48,674 nt of DNA, taken from NCBI GenBank assembly GCA_020725145.1, contig DYFO01000010.1, forward strand, positions 1 to 48,674, read 5' to 3'. This DNA is from Symbiobacterium thermophilum (lineage in GTDB: Bacteria > Bacillota > Sulfobacillia > UBA995). Every line of letters begins with the position of its first letter. Position 1 is the stretch's first letter. This document shows, in pieces, positions 15,651-24,137 of the stretch. Made by a program: the position numbers and the translations under genes. Below the pieces are notes generated by a model. It worked only from the letters and a program-made list of their open reading frames with translations, had not been told where the DNA came from and searched no databases.

Positions 15651-16856
15651 CTAGCCCTCGGGGCAGTCGTCCGGCAGTCCCGACCGTAGGGCAAGCAGCA
15701 CGATGAGGGCGGAGACGAGCTCGAGCCCCGCGCAGGTGGCGAACGGCAGCCACCTGGCCTTACCGTATAGCCAGCCCAGCGGGGCCGAGCCTGCCGCCAT
15801 TCCCAGCATCATCAAAGTGCCCGTTAACCCTACAAAGCGTCCACGGTAGGCCTCGGGGACCGCCTCCAAGGTTAGGGCTCCCAACGCCGGGCCATTCAGG
15901 TTAAGCACCAGTGCCAGCAGGAAGAACGCAGCATATGCCAGCTCGAGGCGGGGAGCCCAGGGCACTGCCGCCATGGCCACCGCGCCCAACGCGAAGCTGC
16001 CCACGGTGATCGGTATCCGGCCATGGCGGTCGGCCACCACGCCCCCCACGAGCGCGGCCGCTATGCCCGCCAGCGAGGTGAAGGTGCCCGCCAGGCCCAC
16101 TCCGGACCATGAGGCGCCGAAGGCATCAACCAGCCAAAGTCCCCTGGCCGGGCGTAAGAGCCCCATCTCTACGCCGATGACCAACCAAAGCAGCATCGCT
16201 CCCAGCACCGCGCGTCGGTGCCTGCCGCGGTAGAGTCGGGTAAGTCCCGTTCCTCCAGTCGCCATGCTCTTTGGCGAAGAGGCGGCCGAAGATCTGGACA
16301 GTCGACTCAGTACCAGTGCGGAGGTAGCTATGAAAGGCACGGCGGCGCCAAAAGTGGCCCGAGGACCCCTTCGGTCAGCCAAAAGTCCACCGGCTACCGG
16401 AGAGACCGCGTTGGCGGCCATGCCAAAGGTTTCCCACAACGCCAGGGCGGTGGCACGATTATGTACGGTGGTATGGCGGGCCAGCAGCGCCGACTCCGCG
16501 GGGCCGGCCACCGCCGCGAGCCCCCAGGCAAGGGCGGAGACGACCACGAAAGGCAGTGAGCGTCCGCCGAGCAGCACCCCAAGCCCGATGAGCACGCAGA
16601 GCCTGCCCGTTACTATCAGGGGCAGCGGGCCCAGGCGGTCGGCGGCAAACCCTCCGGCCAGCGCGGCAACGGCTCCCGCGAAGGTCATGGCGGAGAAGAT
16701 GAACCCGATGGTCTCTACCGGCACACCTTCGGCCCTGAAGAAGGGCGAGAGAAGTCCGTAGAAGGCGTTGTAGCCCAGGCCCAGCAGGATGGTGGAAAGG
16801 TACAGAACGCGCAGCTCGGGCTGCACCGAACGCCAATGCGCGGTGAGCTTTTTCAT
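15651..16856 (-). CDS. Major facilitator superfamily transporter
   Basis: The product has 401 aa and about twelve membrane segments. MFS loop motifs are visible: GGFAADRLGPLPLIV between segments 2 and 3 and its repeat GGVVADRHGRIPITVGS in the second half. Family members export drugs or sugars; nothing in the sequence specifies the substrate. The ATG is preceded by GGGAGGGA. The string RLSRSSAASSPKS in the central loop is cytoplasmic. Confidence 0.85.
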   Translation of the reverse strand: MKKLTAHWRSVQPELRVLYLSTILLGLGYNAFYGLLSPFFRAEGVPVETIGFIFSAMTFAGAVAALAGGFAADRLGPLPLIVTGRLCVLIGLGVLLGGRSLPFVVVSALAWGLAAVAGPAESALLARHTTVHNRATALALWETFGMAANAVSPVAGGLLADRRGPRATFGAAVPFIATSALVLSRLSRSSAASSPKSMATGGTGLTRLYRGRHRRAVLGAMLLWLVIGVEMGLLRPARGLWLVDAFGASWSGVGLAGTFTSLAGIAAALVGGVVADRHGRIPITVGSFALGAVAMAAVPWAPRLELAYAAFFLLALVLNLNGPALGALTLEAVPEAYRGRFVGLTGTLMMLGMAAGSAPLGWLYGKARWLPFATCAGLELVSALIVLLALRSGLPDDCPEG

Positions 16857-17187
16857 GCAGGTTCCCTCCCAGGGGGTAGCTCGCCGCCGAGTTCCATCGG
16901 GCGGGGCAAGCGACGTACCAGTTCCCGGCGGGCTGCCGGGGGCCTGTGCCTGTGAGGCAAAACCGGTAGGCTTGCGCGTCCGAAAGCGATCCCGGACGGT
17001 GGGCGATGATGATCAGCGCAGGCGGAGACCGCCGATGATGATCATCTTCCCCCTCTTCCCTGGAAGGTCACAACCAATGATAGTCCGCAAACCCGAGCTT
17101 CGTCAACGGGCAGTTTTGTGCGCTATACACGGAGCTGGCAGGAAAGCGGTAGGCCCGCAGCGTAGCGAAGTTCACGGGAGGTGTACC
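16857..17187. other. Divergent intergenic region
   Basis: These 331 bases separate the MFS start (minus strand) from the Fe-S protein start (plus strand). I see no credible gene in them. Bases 17004-17046 carry a repeat/hairpin described separately. TATACA at 17124-17129 could be a -10 box for the plus-strand gene, without a convincing -35. Confidence 0.5.
17004..17046. repeat. Direct repeat flanking a hairpin (possible operator)
   Basis: CGATGATGATCA occurs twice (17004-17015 and 17033-17044), 29 bases apart. Between the copies GGCGG-AGA-CCGCC (17021-17033) forms a perfect 5-bp stem, and the second copy extends to the palindrome GATGATCATC (17037-17046). The arrangement lies midway between two divergent genes, as an operator would. 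Confidence 0.45.
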
Positions 17188-18117
17188 ATGGACACTTGGG
17201 CCCGACTATCGCGGCTGCTTGACGAAAGACCCGATCCAAGACTGCTTGAGCGCATGTTTACTCCCGAGGAGGCAAGCATTCTCGCCAGGGCGGCTGCTGG
17301 CGAGGCAATTGAGCCAAGCCAGTATGAGAGCGCCCAAGAACTTTACCTTTCGGGGTATCTCGACGTAGGGGACGGCACCTACAGCTTGTGCCCATGGCGG
17401 GATGTCCTGTATCAGTTCTTGCTCTCGCCGCGTTATGCTCGGCTGCCACGGGCAGAACGCACGGCTTTCCAGCGGCACTTCCTGGAGCGTAACTACCGCC
17501 GCTTCCGCGCGGCGGAGAAGGAGATCTTCCGAGTTCTCCCCGCTGGCGGAACCCTCGACCACATCGACACGCACTTCATCGTACCATACTCCGTCGCCTC
17601 GGAGGTGCTGGCACAGGCCAAGCAGGTGGCGGTCATCGACTGCGTGTGCCGGGTTACCGCCGACAACTGCCAAAAACCCCGCGACGTCTGCCTGGTGCTG
17701 GGTGATGCGACCGACTACTACCTCAAGCGCGGCCTGGGACGGGCCCTGGACCAGGCCGAGGCGCAGCGCGTGCTGGCGCGGGCGGCCGAGGCGGGACTGG
17801 TGCACTGCACCGACAACCCGGCCATGCGCACCCCGTCACGTGTCATCTGCAACTGCTGCGCGTGTTGCTGCTGCTTCGTACGTGGGCTGAAGGAGGAGGG
17901 CTTGTCGCGGACCATCGCCGCCTCCGGCTATGTGGCCGTGACCGACGCGTCCGGCTGCGACGCCTGTGGGGCCTGCGTCGAGCGGTGCATCTTCGACGCC
18001 CGGGAAGTGGTCGGCGATGCGGTCCGGCTCATCCCCGGCCGTTGCCTGGGCTGCGGTCAGTGCGTGCTGGCCTGTCCCACCGGGGCGGTGCGGCTGGAGC
18101 CGGGAAGACCCGGGTGA
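17188..18117 (+). CDS. Cysteine-rich [4Fe-4S] dicluster protein
   Basis: The product has 309 aa. The first 100 residues are helical (RLLDERPDPRLLERMFTPEEA). Then come DCVCR, NCQKPRDVCLVLGD and an unusual run I-C-N-C-C-A-C-C-C-C (seven cysteines, C221-C229), then two ferredoxin motifs at the C-terminus, CDACGACVERC and CLGCGQCVLACP. This layout is known from conserved uncharacterised anaerobe proteins with an extra Cys-rich metal site ahead of a bacterial ferredoxin domain; I do not know a function. Start ATG with GGGAGG 6 bases upstream; the open frame runs far upstream but only this start has a site. It stands alone. Confidence 0.82.
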   Translation: MDTWARLSRLLDERPDPRLLERMFTPEEASILARAAAGEAIEPSQYESAQELYLSGYLDVGDGTYSLCPWRDVLYQFLLSPRYARLPRAERTAFQRHFLERNYRRFRAAEKEIFRVLPAGGTLDHIDTHFIVPYSVASEVLAQAKQVAVIDCVCRVTADNCQKPRDVCLVLGDATDYYLKRGLGRALDQAEAQRVLARAAEAGLVHCTDNPAMRTPSRVICNCCACCCCFVRGLKEEGLSRTIAASGYVAVTDASGCDACGACVERCIFDAREVVGDAVRLIPGRCLGCGQCVLACPTGAVRLEPGRPG

Positions 18118-18257
18118 CCCCCGCGCGCGGGGCAGCGTCCATCCCCTACTCCCCTGCCGCCGACCGGCAATTGCGAATACGACCGCTCGGCAGACTTTTT
18201 CCGGGGTCCACGCGTATTACCGGTTGAAAGACGGCACGTCCGGCGGGAGGCGGCCCG

Positions 18258-18779
18258 ATGACCGATCCCCTTCGCAGCCGCTTCGAGGCTGCGGTCCACG
18301 AGCACCAGCAGGCGGTATTCAACCTGGCCCGGCGGATGACCGGCAGCGACCACGCGGCGGAGGAGATCGCCCAGGAGGCGTTCCTGCGGTTGTGGCGGGC
18401 GATGGGGCGCGGGGTCGAGCCGGGGCCGGCCACCCGGGCCTACCTTTACCGGACGGCGATGAACCTTGGCCGCGACCGCGGGCGCAGGGCGCGCTGCGAG
18501 CTGGCCGGCGGTTGCGCGGCCGCCCCGCACCCGCCCGAGGAGCCGGAGGCCAAGATGCTCCGCCGGGAGCTCGAGTGGAAGGTGCGCGAGGCGGTGCTGG
18601 CACTGCCGACAGCCTACCGCAGGGTGGTGGTGTTGCGCCACTACCACGGCCTGACCTACGAGGAGATCGGCGCGATATTGCGCTGGCCGGTCAGCCTGGT
18701 CCGCAACCGGCTCTTCCGCGCGCGGCGCCGGTTGCGCCAGCTCTTGCACGGCGTGTGGAAGGAGGCGGGGGAGAGTTGA
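18258..18779 (+). CDS. ECF-type RNA polymerase sigma factor
   Basis: The product has 173 aa. Region 2 (about residues 15-75) includes HEHQQAVFNLARRMTGSDHAAEEIAQEAFLRLW, and region 4 (about 105-165) includes LPTAYRRVVVLRHYHGLTYEEIGAILRWPVSLVRNRLFRARRRLR, both diagnostic of group IV sigma factors. GGGAGG precedes the ATG. Its stop overlaps the TTG start of the anti-sigma gene, followed by two lipoprotein genes, all in ATGA/TTGA register, so it is a self-contained cell-envelope stress module. Upstream bases 18118-18257 hold a GC palindrome (CCCCGCGCGCGGGG) but no T run and no clear ECF promoter that I can read. Confidence 0.92.
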   Translation: MTDPLRSRFEAAVHEHQQAVFNLARRMTGSDHAAEEIAQEAFLRLWRAMGRGVEPGPATRAYLYRTAMNLGRDRGRRARCELAGGCAAAPHPPEEPEAKMLRRELEWKVREAVLALPTAYRRVVVLRHYHGLTYEEIGAILRWPVSLVRNRLFRARRRLRQLLHGVWKEAGES

Positions 18780-19306
18780 AGGGACGCTGTCCCGCTGAAG
18801 GAAAGTGGCATGCGCTGGTGGACGGGGAGGTGCCGGCGGCCCGCGCCGCCGTTCTCCACCGGCATGCAGCCCGGTGCACCGCATGCGGGCGTTACCTCGC
18901 CGAGCTCCGGTCGCTCGGCCGCATGCTTGAGGTCTGCCCGGACGTCCCCGTGCCTCCCCGACTGACCGCCTCGCTGCTCGCACTGGCCGACCGGGCACCC
19001 GGCGGGCGGCCAGGGCCGGCGGTGGGGCAATGGCTGGTAGTGGCGTCGCTGGCCACCACTCTGTTTGCCGTGCGTGCGCTTGTGCCCTTGCCGGTGGGGA
19101 CCACCGGGGGATGGGACCGGGCACTGCCCGCCGCCTTCGAGGCGCTGCTGACGCTGGGACGCACGGGGAGGCTGGTGACGGAGGCGCTGTCCGCGGGCCG
19201 CCAGCCCCTGGAGTGGGCGGCGCTGACGGCGTCCGTCGGGCTGGTGATGCTGGCCAGGCGGCTTGCTGAGATGTGGGGGAGATTCCCCCGTGGGGAGGAG
19301 AGATGA
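18776..19306 (+). CDS. Zinc-finger (ZAS) transmembrane anti-sigma factor
   Basis: The product has 176 aa. The N-terminus has a HALVDGE helix, then H-x3-C-x2-C in RHAARCTACG, the zinc-binding anti-sigma signature. Two hydrophobic stretches follow, near residues 80-100 (GQWLVVASLATTLFAVRALV) and 145-165 (WAALTASVGLVMLARRLAEM). It would hold the sigma factor encoded immediately upstream at the membrane. The TTG start overlaps the sigma stop by 4 bases; the GGAGGCGGGGGAG before it is a good site. Assignment of partner is from context. Confidence 0.8.
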   Translation: MKGRCPAEGKWHALVDGEVPAARAAVLHRHAARCTACGRYLAELRSLGRMLEVCPDVPVPPRLTASLLALADRAPGGRPGPAVGQWLVVASLATTLFAVRALVPLPVGTTGGWDRALPAAFEALLTLGRTGRLVTEALSAGRQPLEWAALTASVGLVMLARRLAEMWGRFPRGEER

Positions 19307-20187
19307 AGGTGCCAAAGAAGGCGGCAGTGGCGATCCTGGCGCTGAGCTTGAGCCTCATCGCGGCCGGGTGCGTCACCGTGAACCCGGGTTCGGGCTTCGG
19401 CGACCTGGTGGTGATCGGCCGCAGTACGGAAGTGCCTGCCGGTACGGTGATCGACGGCAACGCCGTCGTCGTGGGAGGCAGTCTTGAGGTGCTGGGTCAG
19501 GTCAGGTACGACGCCATCGCGATCGGCGGAAGCGTGCGGGTGCGACCCGGGGGAGTGGTCGGCGGCGAGGCGGTGGCCCTGGGCGGCCGCGCCCTTGTCG
19601 ACCCGGGTGGACGCGTCGCCGGCAACGCCGTCAGCATCGGGCTGAGTTCGCTGGTGTGGCCGCGAATGCCGTCCGTGCCGTGGATGCCGCGGGTTTCCGC
19701 GTTGGGCATGGCCCTGCTGGCGCTGATCATCGCGGCCTTGTGGGGGCCCAACGTGCGACTGGCAGGCGAGGTGATCGCCCGCGAGCCGGCCCGCTCCAGC
19801 CTGCTCGGGTTGCTGACCCTGGCGCTGACGCCCGTGGCCCTGCTGCTTCTGATCGTGACCGTCCTGGGAATCCCGCTCATCGCCGTGCTGGCGCTCCTCG
19901 TGGCCGCGGCCTACCTGTTCGGGTGGGCGGCGGTGGCCGATCTCCTCGGCCGGCGTGTGCTCGGACTGCTTTCGTCCACCGCCCCCGGGAACCTGTGGCC
20001 GGTGCTGTCCGGTGCCCTGCTCCTGGTACTCGGGGGCCAGATCCCGTTCGTCTCGGGGTTGCTGGGGGTGGCCATATGGTTGATCGGCGTGGGCGCCGCG
20101 GTGGCCACCCGGTTCGGAACCCGGGAGGCCTGGCCTCCGGGTCCCCCCGCCGCGACACCCGGGACCGGCGGTGGTGATGCCGCATGA
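19303..20187 (+). CDS. Lipoprotein with beta-helix (bactofilin-like) head and polytopic membrane tail
   Basis: The product has 294 aa. A lipobox (LSLIAAGC) ends the signal peptide at about residue 23. Residues 30-110 are short V/G/D repeats (VIDGNAVVVGGSLEVLG, YDAIAIGGSVRVRPGG, EAVALGGRALVDPGG) as in polymer-forming beta-helices. Residues 125-275 hold about four membrane segments (ALGMALLALIIAALW, LTPVALLLLIVTVLG and others). Similar proteins sit next to ECF sigma and DUF4097 genes in Firmicutes. Function unknown; surface scaffold is an inference. ATGA overlap with the anti-sigma gene, GGGGAGGAG site. Confidence 0.75.
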   Translation: MKVPKKAAVAILALSLSLIAAGCVTVNPGSGFGDLVVIGRSTEVPAGTVIDGNAVVVGGSLEVLGQVRYDAIAIGGSVRVRPGGVVGGEAVALGGRALVDPGGRVAGNAVSIGLSSLVWPRMPSVPWMPRVSALGMALLALIIAALWGPNVRLAGEVIAREPARSSLLGLLTLALTPVALLLLIVTVLGIPLIAVLALLVAAAYLFGWAAVADLLGRRVLGLLSSTAPGNLWPVLSGALLLVLGGQIPFVSGLLGVAIWLIGVGAAVATRFGTREAWPPGPPAATPGTGGGDAA

Positions 20188-20996
20188 AGCGCGGACAGGC
20201 CTGGCTCCTTGCTGCGGTGATCGTGTTTGGCGTGTGGCTGGGGATAAGCGGTTGCTCGGCGTTGGCGCGACGCATCGGGCGATTGCCGGTCACCTGGCCG
20301 GAGATGACCGGCACCGTCCGCTCGGACGTGAGCACCGACGTTGCCGTCGAGGATGCCACCTTGCTGCAGGTGGACATCCGTAGCGGCAACGTGAAGGTGG
20401 TGCCCGCACCGCCGGATGAGCGCGTGGTCACCGTACTGGCGCTGGTGCAGGCCTTCAGCAAGAGCGCGCACGATGCCCTGCTGCCCCAGGTGACCCGGGG
20501 GGCCGGGAGGATCAGGGTCAGCACGCCGACGAGTCTGCTGGCGCTGCTGCCGGGTCCGGTAAGTGCCAGCTACGAGATATCGGCGCCGCCCTACCTCGAG
20601 CTGCGGGTGAGCGTGACCAACGGCCAGGTGACGGTCACCGGTTGGCAGGCCCCGGTCGGCGTCAGCAGCGTGAACGGGGCGCTCAGGCTCCAAGTGCCGG
20701 AGGCCCCCCGCGTCGCCGGACGGACCACCAACGGGTCGATCGCCGCGCACCTGGGCGGGCTCGTGCCGGGCGAGCACAGCCTTTCCACCACCAACGGATC
20801 GATCTCGCTGACGCTGGAAGCCGGTGTGGCGCTTGCCGTGGATGCCAGGACGGTCAGCGGCAAGGTGGCCCTTGCCGGCACCGGCTGGACGGTGGAGGAA
20901 TCGGGCGCGGCGGCGTTGCGGGCCAGCCGGGGTGAGGCAGAGGCCCGACTCACGCTACGGGCCGTCAACGGGTCGATCACGGTGAAGGCGGACTGA
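20184..20996 (+). CDS. DUF4097-family lipoprotein
   Basis: The product has 270 aa. A lipobox (GISGC) ends the signal sequence at about residue 24. The rest is a right-handed beta-helix-like DUF4097 domain with a repeated turn: VTNGQVTVTG, SVNGALRLQV, TTNGSIAAHL, TTNGSISLTL, VSGKVALAG and AVNGSITVKAD. DUF4097 proteins are cell-surface, often regulated by ECF sigma or two-component systems; some are called putative adhesins. ATGA overlap with the previous gene makes this the last of the sigma-factor operon. Confidence 0.82.
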   Translation: MKRGQAWLLAAVIVFGVWLGISGCSALARRIGRLPVTWPEMTGTVRSDVSTDVAVEDATLLQVDIRSGNVKVVPAPPDERVVTVLALVQAFSKSAHDALLPQVTRGAGRIRVSTPTSLLALLPGPVSASYEISAPPYLELRVSVTNGQVTVTGWQAPVGVSSVNGALRLQVPEAPRVAGRTTNGSIAAHLGGLVPGEHSLSTTNGSISLTLEAGVALAVDARTVSGKVALAGTGWTVEESGAAALRASRGEAEARLTLRAVNGSITVKAD

Positions 20997-21005
20997 GCCC
21001 GGGTT

Positions 21006-21776
21006 TCACGGGTCGAGCAGCTCTCGCAGCACGGTCCGGAGATCGTCGAGGGAAAGGCCGACCCAGAAGGGAGCCCCATCGAGGTGTATCTCGAAGTGCA
21101 GGTGGGCTCCCTCGCGGCTTCCGCGGGCGGCCGCGGCCGTGCCCGAGTTGCCAACCCAGCCCAGGAGCTGTCCGCGTTCCACCGTCTGGCCTTCGCGCAA
21201 GCCTTCGGCCAGGCCCGCGAGGTGGCTGTAACGGGTGAGCACCCCGCCGGGGTGCATGATCCACACCTGCCGGCCGTGCAGCCGGTCAAGCGCGGAGGCC
21301 GGCGTCGTCTGCAGCCGGACGCATTCCGCCAGCAGCGCCTCGCGCTCGGCAACCGTCAGCTCGACGAAGTCGAGGTCCGCGCGCACCACCTCCCCCGGAC
21401 CGGCGGCGAGCACCGGGGTCTGGCCCCAGACGATGGGTATGCCCGAGTGGCCCGCGTAGTAGTCGATCCCCTGGTGCCAGCCCTGACGGTACTCCCTGGG
21501 CGCTCCCGGAAGGTGGGAGTCGGGCATCGATATCCTGGCACCTTCCAGGGGAGAGGCCAGGAAGTCGAGGCGGCGCAGGACGGCCTCGGGGTCCACCACG
21601 CTTTGCGGGGGAAGCGGTCCGGCACCCAGCACCAGGTCCTCCTGGTGGCGGGGAGGCGGGGGAGGCGGAAGCTCCGGCGCCGCATCGTCGGCGTCCGGCG
21701 GCGGAAGATCCGGGGAGACGAAGGACGGCAGCGGGGTCAGCGCCAGCACGGCCGCCGCCAGCAACACGAGGAGCAC
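21006..21776 (-). CDS. M23-family peptidase (LytM-like)
   Basis: The product has 256 aa from the GTG at 21776. An N-terminal hydrophobic segment and a proline-rich linker (residues 22-45) precede the domain. Zinc-site motifs are HQGIDYYAG (H-x3-D), YSHLAG and HLHFEIH, as in M23 glycyl-glycine or D,L-endopeptidases acting on peptidoglycan cross-bridges. The domain is interrupted by a 60-residue insertion (ELTVAEREALLAECVRLQT), unusual for M23. A CTG at 21818 in the same frame has AGGAGG 9 bases upstream and would add a basic N-terminus (TRAPRPVRPSAW), giving a better signal anchor; I report the conservative start. Confidence 0.85.
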   Translation of the reverse strand: MLLVLLAAAVLALTPLPSFVSPDLPPPDADDAAPELPPPPPPRHQEDLVLGAGPLPPQSVVDPEAVLRRLDFLASPLEGARISMPDSHLPGAPREYRQGWHQGIDYYAGHSGIPIVWGQTPVLAAGPGEVVRADLDFVELTVAEREALLAECVRLQTTPASALDRLHGRQVWIMHPGGVLTRYSHLAGLAEGLREGQTVERGQLLGWVGNSGTAAAARGSREGAHLHFEIHLDGAPFWVGLSLDDLRTVLRELLDP

Positions 21777-21961
21777 GGGCCACGCCGACGGCCGGACCGG
21801 TCGGGGAGCTCGGGTCAGAACGCATCTCCTCCTGTGCTTTCCTCCGCGGCAGGTTCGGCGGCGGAGCCCGAACCTCCTGCGCTGCCAGGGGCAGCCAGGC
21901 AGGGACGCGGGGGTCCGGGGAAGAAACGAACCTCAAACTCCAGGAGGCGAGGTGGGTTGGG

Positions 21962-22564
21962 GTGCCCGGCAAGGAAGAGGACATCCTGCGCGTGGCCGGA
22001 GCGGCCATCGCCGAAGAGGCGCGGGCCGTCAGGGGCCTGGCCGGTCAGCTGGGTGAGGAGTTCATGCAGGCGGTGAAGGCGGTGCACGCATGTCGCGGCC
22101 GCGTGCTGGTCGCCGGGGTGGGGGCGGCCGGCCACATCGCGCGCAAGATAGCGGGCACGCTGGCAGGGTGCGGCGTCCCCGCCTGTTTCCTCGACCCCTC
22201 CGATGCCGCTCACGGCGAACTCGGCGCCGTGACCTCGCAGGACGTCGTGCTGGTGCTGTCGGTCGCCGGGCAGGCCCCGGAACTCCTGCGGCTTGGGCCC
22301 GCGCTGGCGGCGACCGGGGCGACGGTGGTAGCCATGATGGGAAGCCCGCTTGCGCCGCTGGGGCGTCAGGCAACCATCACCGTGCCGGTGAGGGTGGACA
22401 AGGAGGCCGACCCCCTGGGGCTTTTGCCCACCGCCAGCTCCACGGCGCTGCTGGTGATGGGGGATGCCCTGGCACTGGCGGTGGCGCACCTGCGGCAGGT
22501 TACGCGGGAGGACGTGTTGCGCCTTCACCCCGCCGGGGACCTGCGCCCGGCAGAGGAAGCATGA
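21962..22564 (+). CDS. SIS-domain sugar isomerase-like protein (KpsF/GutQ type)
   Basis: The product has 200 aa. The SIS fold is seen in RVLVAGVGAAGHIARKIAGTLAGCG, then FLDPSDAAHGELGAVTSQDVVLVLSVAGQAPELL and ATVVAMMGSPLAPLG, the arabinose-5-phosphate isomerase-like arrangement with its HGELG and S-x-x-G loops. No CBS domains follow, unlike full KdsD/KpsF. The start GTG is 16 bases from an AGGAGG, longer than ideal. Its stop overlaps the next gene (ATGA), which encodes a HAD phosphatase, so a sugar-phosphate isomerisation plus dephosphorylation pair is plausible. Confidence 0.8.
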   Translation: MPGKEEDILRVAGAAIAEEARAVRGLAGQLGEEFMQAVKAVHACRGRVLVAGVGAAGHIARKIAGTLAGCGVPACFLDPSDAAHGELGAVTSQDVVLVLSVAGQAPELLRLGPALAATGATVVAMMGSPLAPLGRQATITVPVRVDKEADPLGLLPTASSTALLVMGDALALAVAHLRQVTREDVLRLHPAGDLRPAEEA

Positions 22565-23253
22565 GTAGGGGGCTGCCACCCGGCAGAAGAGGAGGGGAGC
22601 AGTTGGTTCGGGCCGTGCTGTTTGATTTCGACTACACGCTGGCCGACTCGTCACGCGGAACGGTGGAATGCCTGAGCTACGCTCTGGAACGGGCCGGGCT
22701 GCCGCTGCCGGGCCGCCAGGCCATGCTGGCGACGGTGGGACTGGCACTTCCCGAGGCTTTCGCCCGTCTGGCGCCCGGTGCTCCGCCCGGCCCGCTGGTC
22801 GAGCTCTTCGCGGAGCGGGCTGACCGCGTGATGGCCGACCTCATCGACCTTTACCCCGACACCGCCCCCACCCTCCAGGCCCTGTGGAAGCGGGGCTGGC
22901 CGGCGGGCGTGGTGTCCACCAAGTTCCGCCGCCGCATCGAGCAGGTCATGCGTCGTGAGGGACTGCTGGATCTCCTGGCGGTGGTCGTCGGCGGCGAGGA
23001 CGTCTTGCGGCCCAAACCCGATCCCGAAGGGTTGCTCTGGGCCTGCCGGCGCCTCGATGTCGAGCCCGGCGAGGTGGTCTACGTGGGTGACAGCGTGATC
23101 GACGGCCAGACCGCCCGCGCGGCCGGCGCACCTTTCATCGCGGTGACCAGCGGCCCAACTACCCGCGAGGAGCTGCAGGCCTGTGGGGCGGTTGCCGTCC
23201 TTGACCGTCTGGCCCAGCTGGTGGCGACGATCGAGCGGCTACCGCGCCGTTAG
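22561..23253 (+). CDS. HAD-superfamily phosphatase (PpaX/Gph-like)
   Basis: The product has up to 230 aa. HAD motif I is FDFDYTLADS, motif II VVSTKFR, motif III RPKPDPEGLLWA and motif IV VYVGDSVIDGQTARAAGAP, all intact, with a helical cap between I and II, as in phosphoglycolate phosphatase or pyrophosphatase PpaX. The ATG overlaps the SIS stop. A TTG at 22603 has a better site (AGAGGAGGGG) and would begin at MVRAVLFDFD, the usual start of the family, so the true start may be 22603. Confidence 0.87.
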   Translation: MSRGLPPGRRGGEQLVRAVLFDFDYTLADSSRGTVECLSYALERAGLPLPGRQAMLATVGLALPEAFARLAPGAPPGPLVELFAERADRVMADLIDLYPDTAPTLQALWKRGWPAGVVSTKFRRRIEQVMRREGLLDLLAVVVGGEDVLRPKPDPEGLLWACRRLDVEPGEVVYVGDSVIDGQTARAAGAPFIAVTSGPTTREELQACGAVAVLDRLAQLVATIERLPRR

Positions 23254-23319
23254 CTGCACGGCGCCGGCGTTCACGCGATCGCCGCGCTGCAACCAGACCC
23301 CTCGCCTATCCCTTTCAAC

Positions 23320-23943
23320 TCACCGGGGACGCGAGCTTTGCCGCAGCAAGACCCAGCCCAACCAGCCCACGGCCAGGACCATGGCGGCCGCGCCGAAGAG
23401 GGTGGTGGCCACCTCGAGCTCGTGTTCCAGGCCGGTCCAGCGCAAGGTGCCCCGGGCGAGCGCGAAGGCTCCATACTGCCAGGCGAGCACCCAGGCCACC
23501 GCCGACGGCAGGGCATAGAGCAGGAACAGATGAAGTGGCAAGCCTGTCTGCCCCGCCATCACCAGGGAAGGGGCGCGGAGGGGCAAAAACCAGCGGGCGG
23601 CGGCGACCGTAAGTCCCCCGTAGCGCCGGAAGAACTCCGCCGCCCGCTCCGCTCCGTTCTCCCGGTAACCCATGCGGTCGGAGAGCCAGATCAGCACGGG
23701 GCTGCCGATCCGGCGGCCGACGAGGTAACCGGCCAGGTTCCCGGTTAGCACCCCGGCGGCGCCGGCCGTCACGGCCACGGTGAGCGATAGCTTGCCGCGG
23801 GCGGCCAGCACCCCGGTCGCCAGGAACAGGGCGGCCGCCGGCATGCCCGGGACCCCCGCGCCCTCCAGCGTCATTATGCCGTACATCACCAGGTAGGCGA
23901 GGGCCGGCGTTCGAGCCAGCCAGGCGGTAAGGTTCAGCTCCAC
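23320..23943 (-). CDS. DedA/SNARE-associated (VTT) membrane protein
   Basis: The product has 207 aa. It has the DedA features: an early helix hairpin with MTLEGAGVPGMPAAALFLATG, GNLAGYLVGRRIGSPVLIWLSDRMGY, then FFRRYGGLTVAAARWFLPLRAPSLVMAGQTGL with the conserved R-x-x-P-x-x-R arrangement, and C-terminal membrane helices. DedA proteins flip undecaprenyl phosphate or phospholipids. I chose the GTG at 23943, preceded by AAGGGGGA, over an upstream start at 24012 that adds a charged, non-homologous N-terminus. Convergent with the HAD gene. Confidence 0.85.
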   Translation of the reverse strand: MELNLTAWLARTPALAYLVMYGIMTLEGAGVPGMPAAALFLATGVLAARGKLSLTVAVTAGAAGVLTGNLAGYLVGRRIGSPVLIWLSDRMGYRENGAERAAEFFRRYGGLTVAAARWFLPLRAPSLVMAGQTGLPLHLFLLYALPSAVAWVLAWQYGAFALARGTLRWTGLEHELEVATTLFGAAAMVLAVGWLGWVLLRQSSRPR

Positions 23944-24137
23944 CGCGGTCCCCCTTTTGGCTACCTGTCCCGCATTCGTCGCCGGGTCCCGCTTTGCCTT
24001 CCGATCCCGCACGACTTGGCGTTACGCCTTCAATTCTGCCCCATGAAGGGACCGGGGCCACCCGGTCGAAACTTATCGGGAAGGCACGCGGCTCGCATGC
24101 TAACCGCGACGCCCGCACGATCGGGGAGGGAAGGGCA

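Noticed and set aside
18118-18140. Rho-independent terminator after the Fe-S gene
   Set aside because: CCCCGCGCGCGGGG is self-complementary but has no loop of normal size and no T run.
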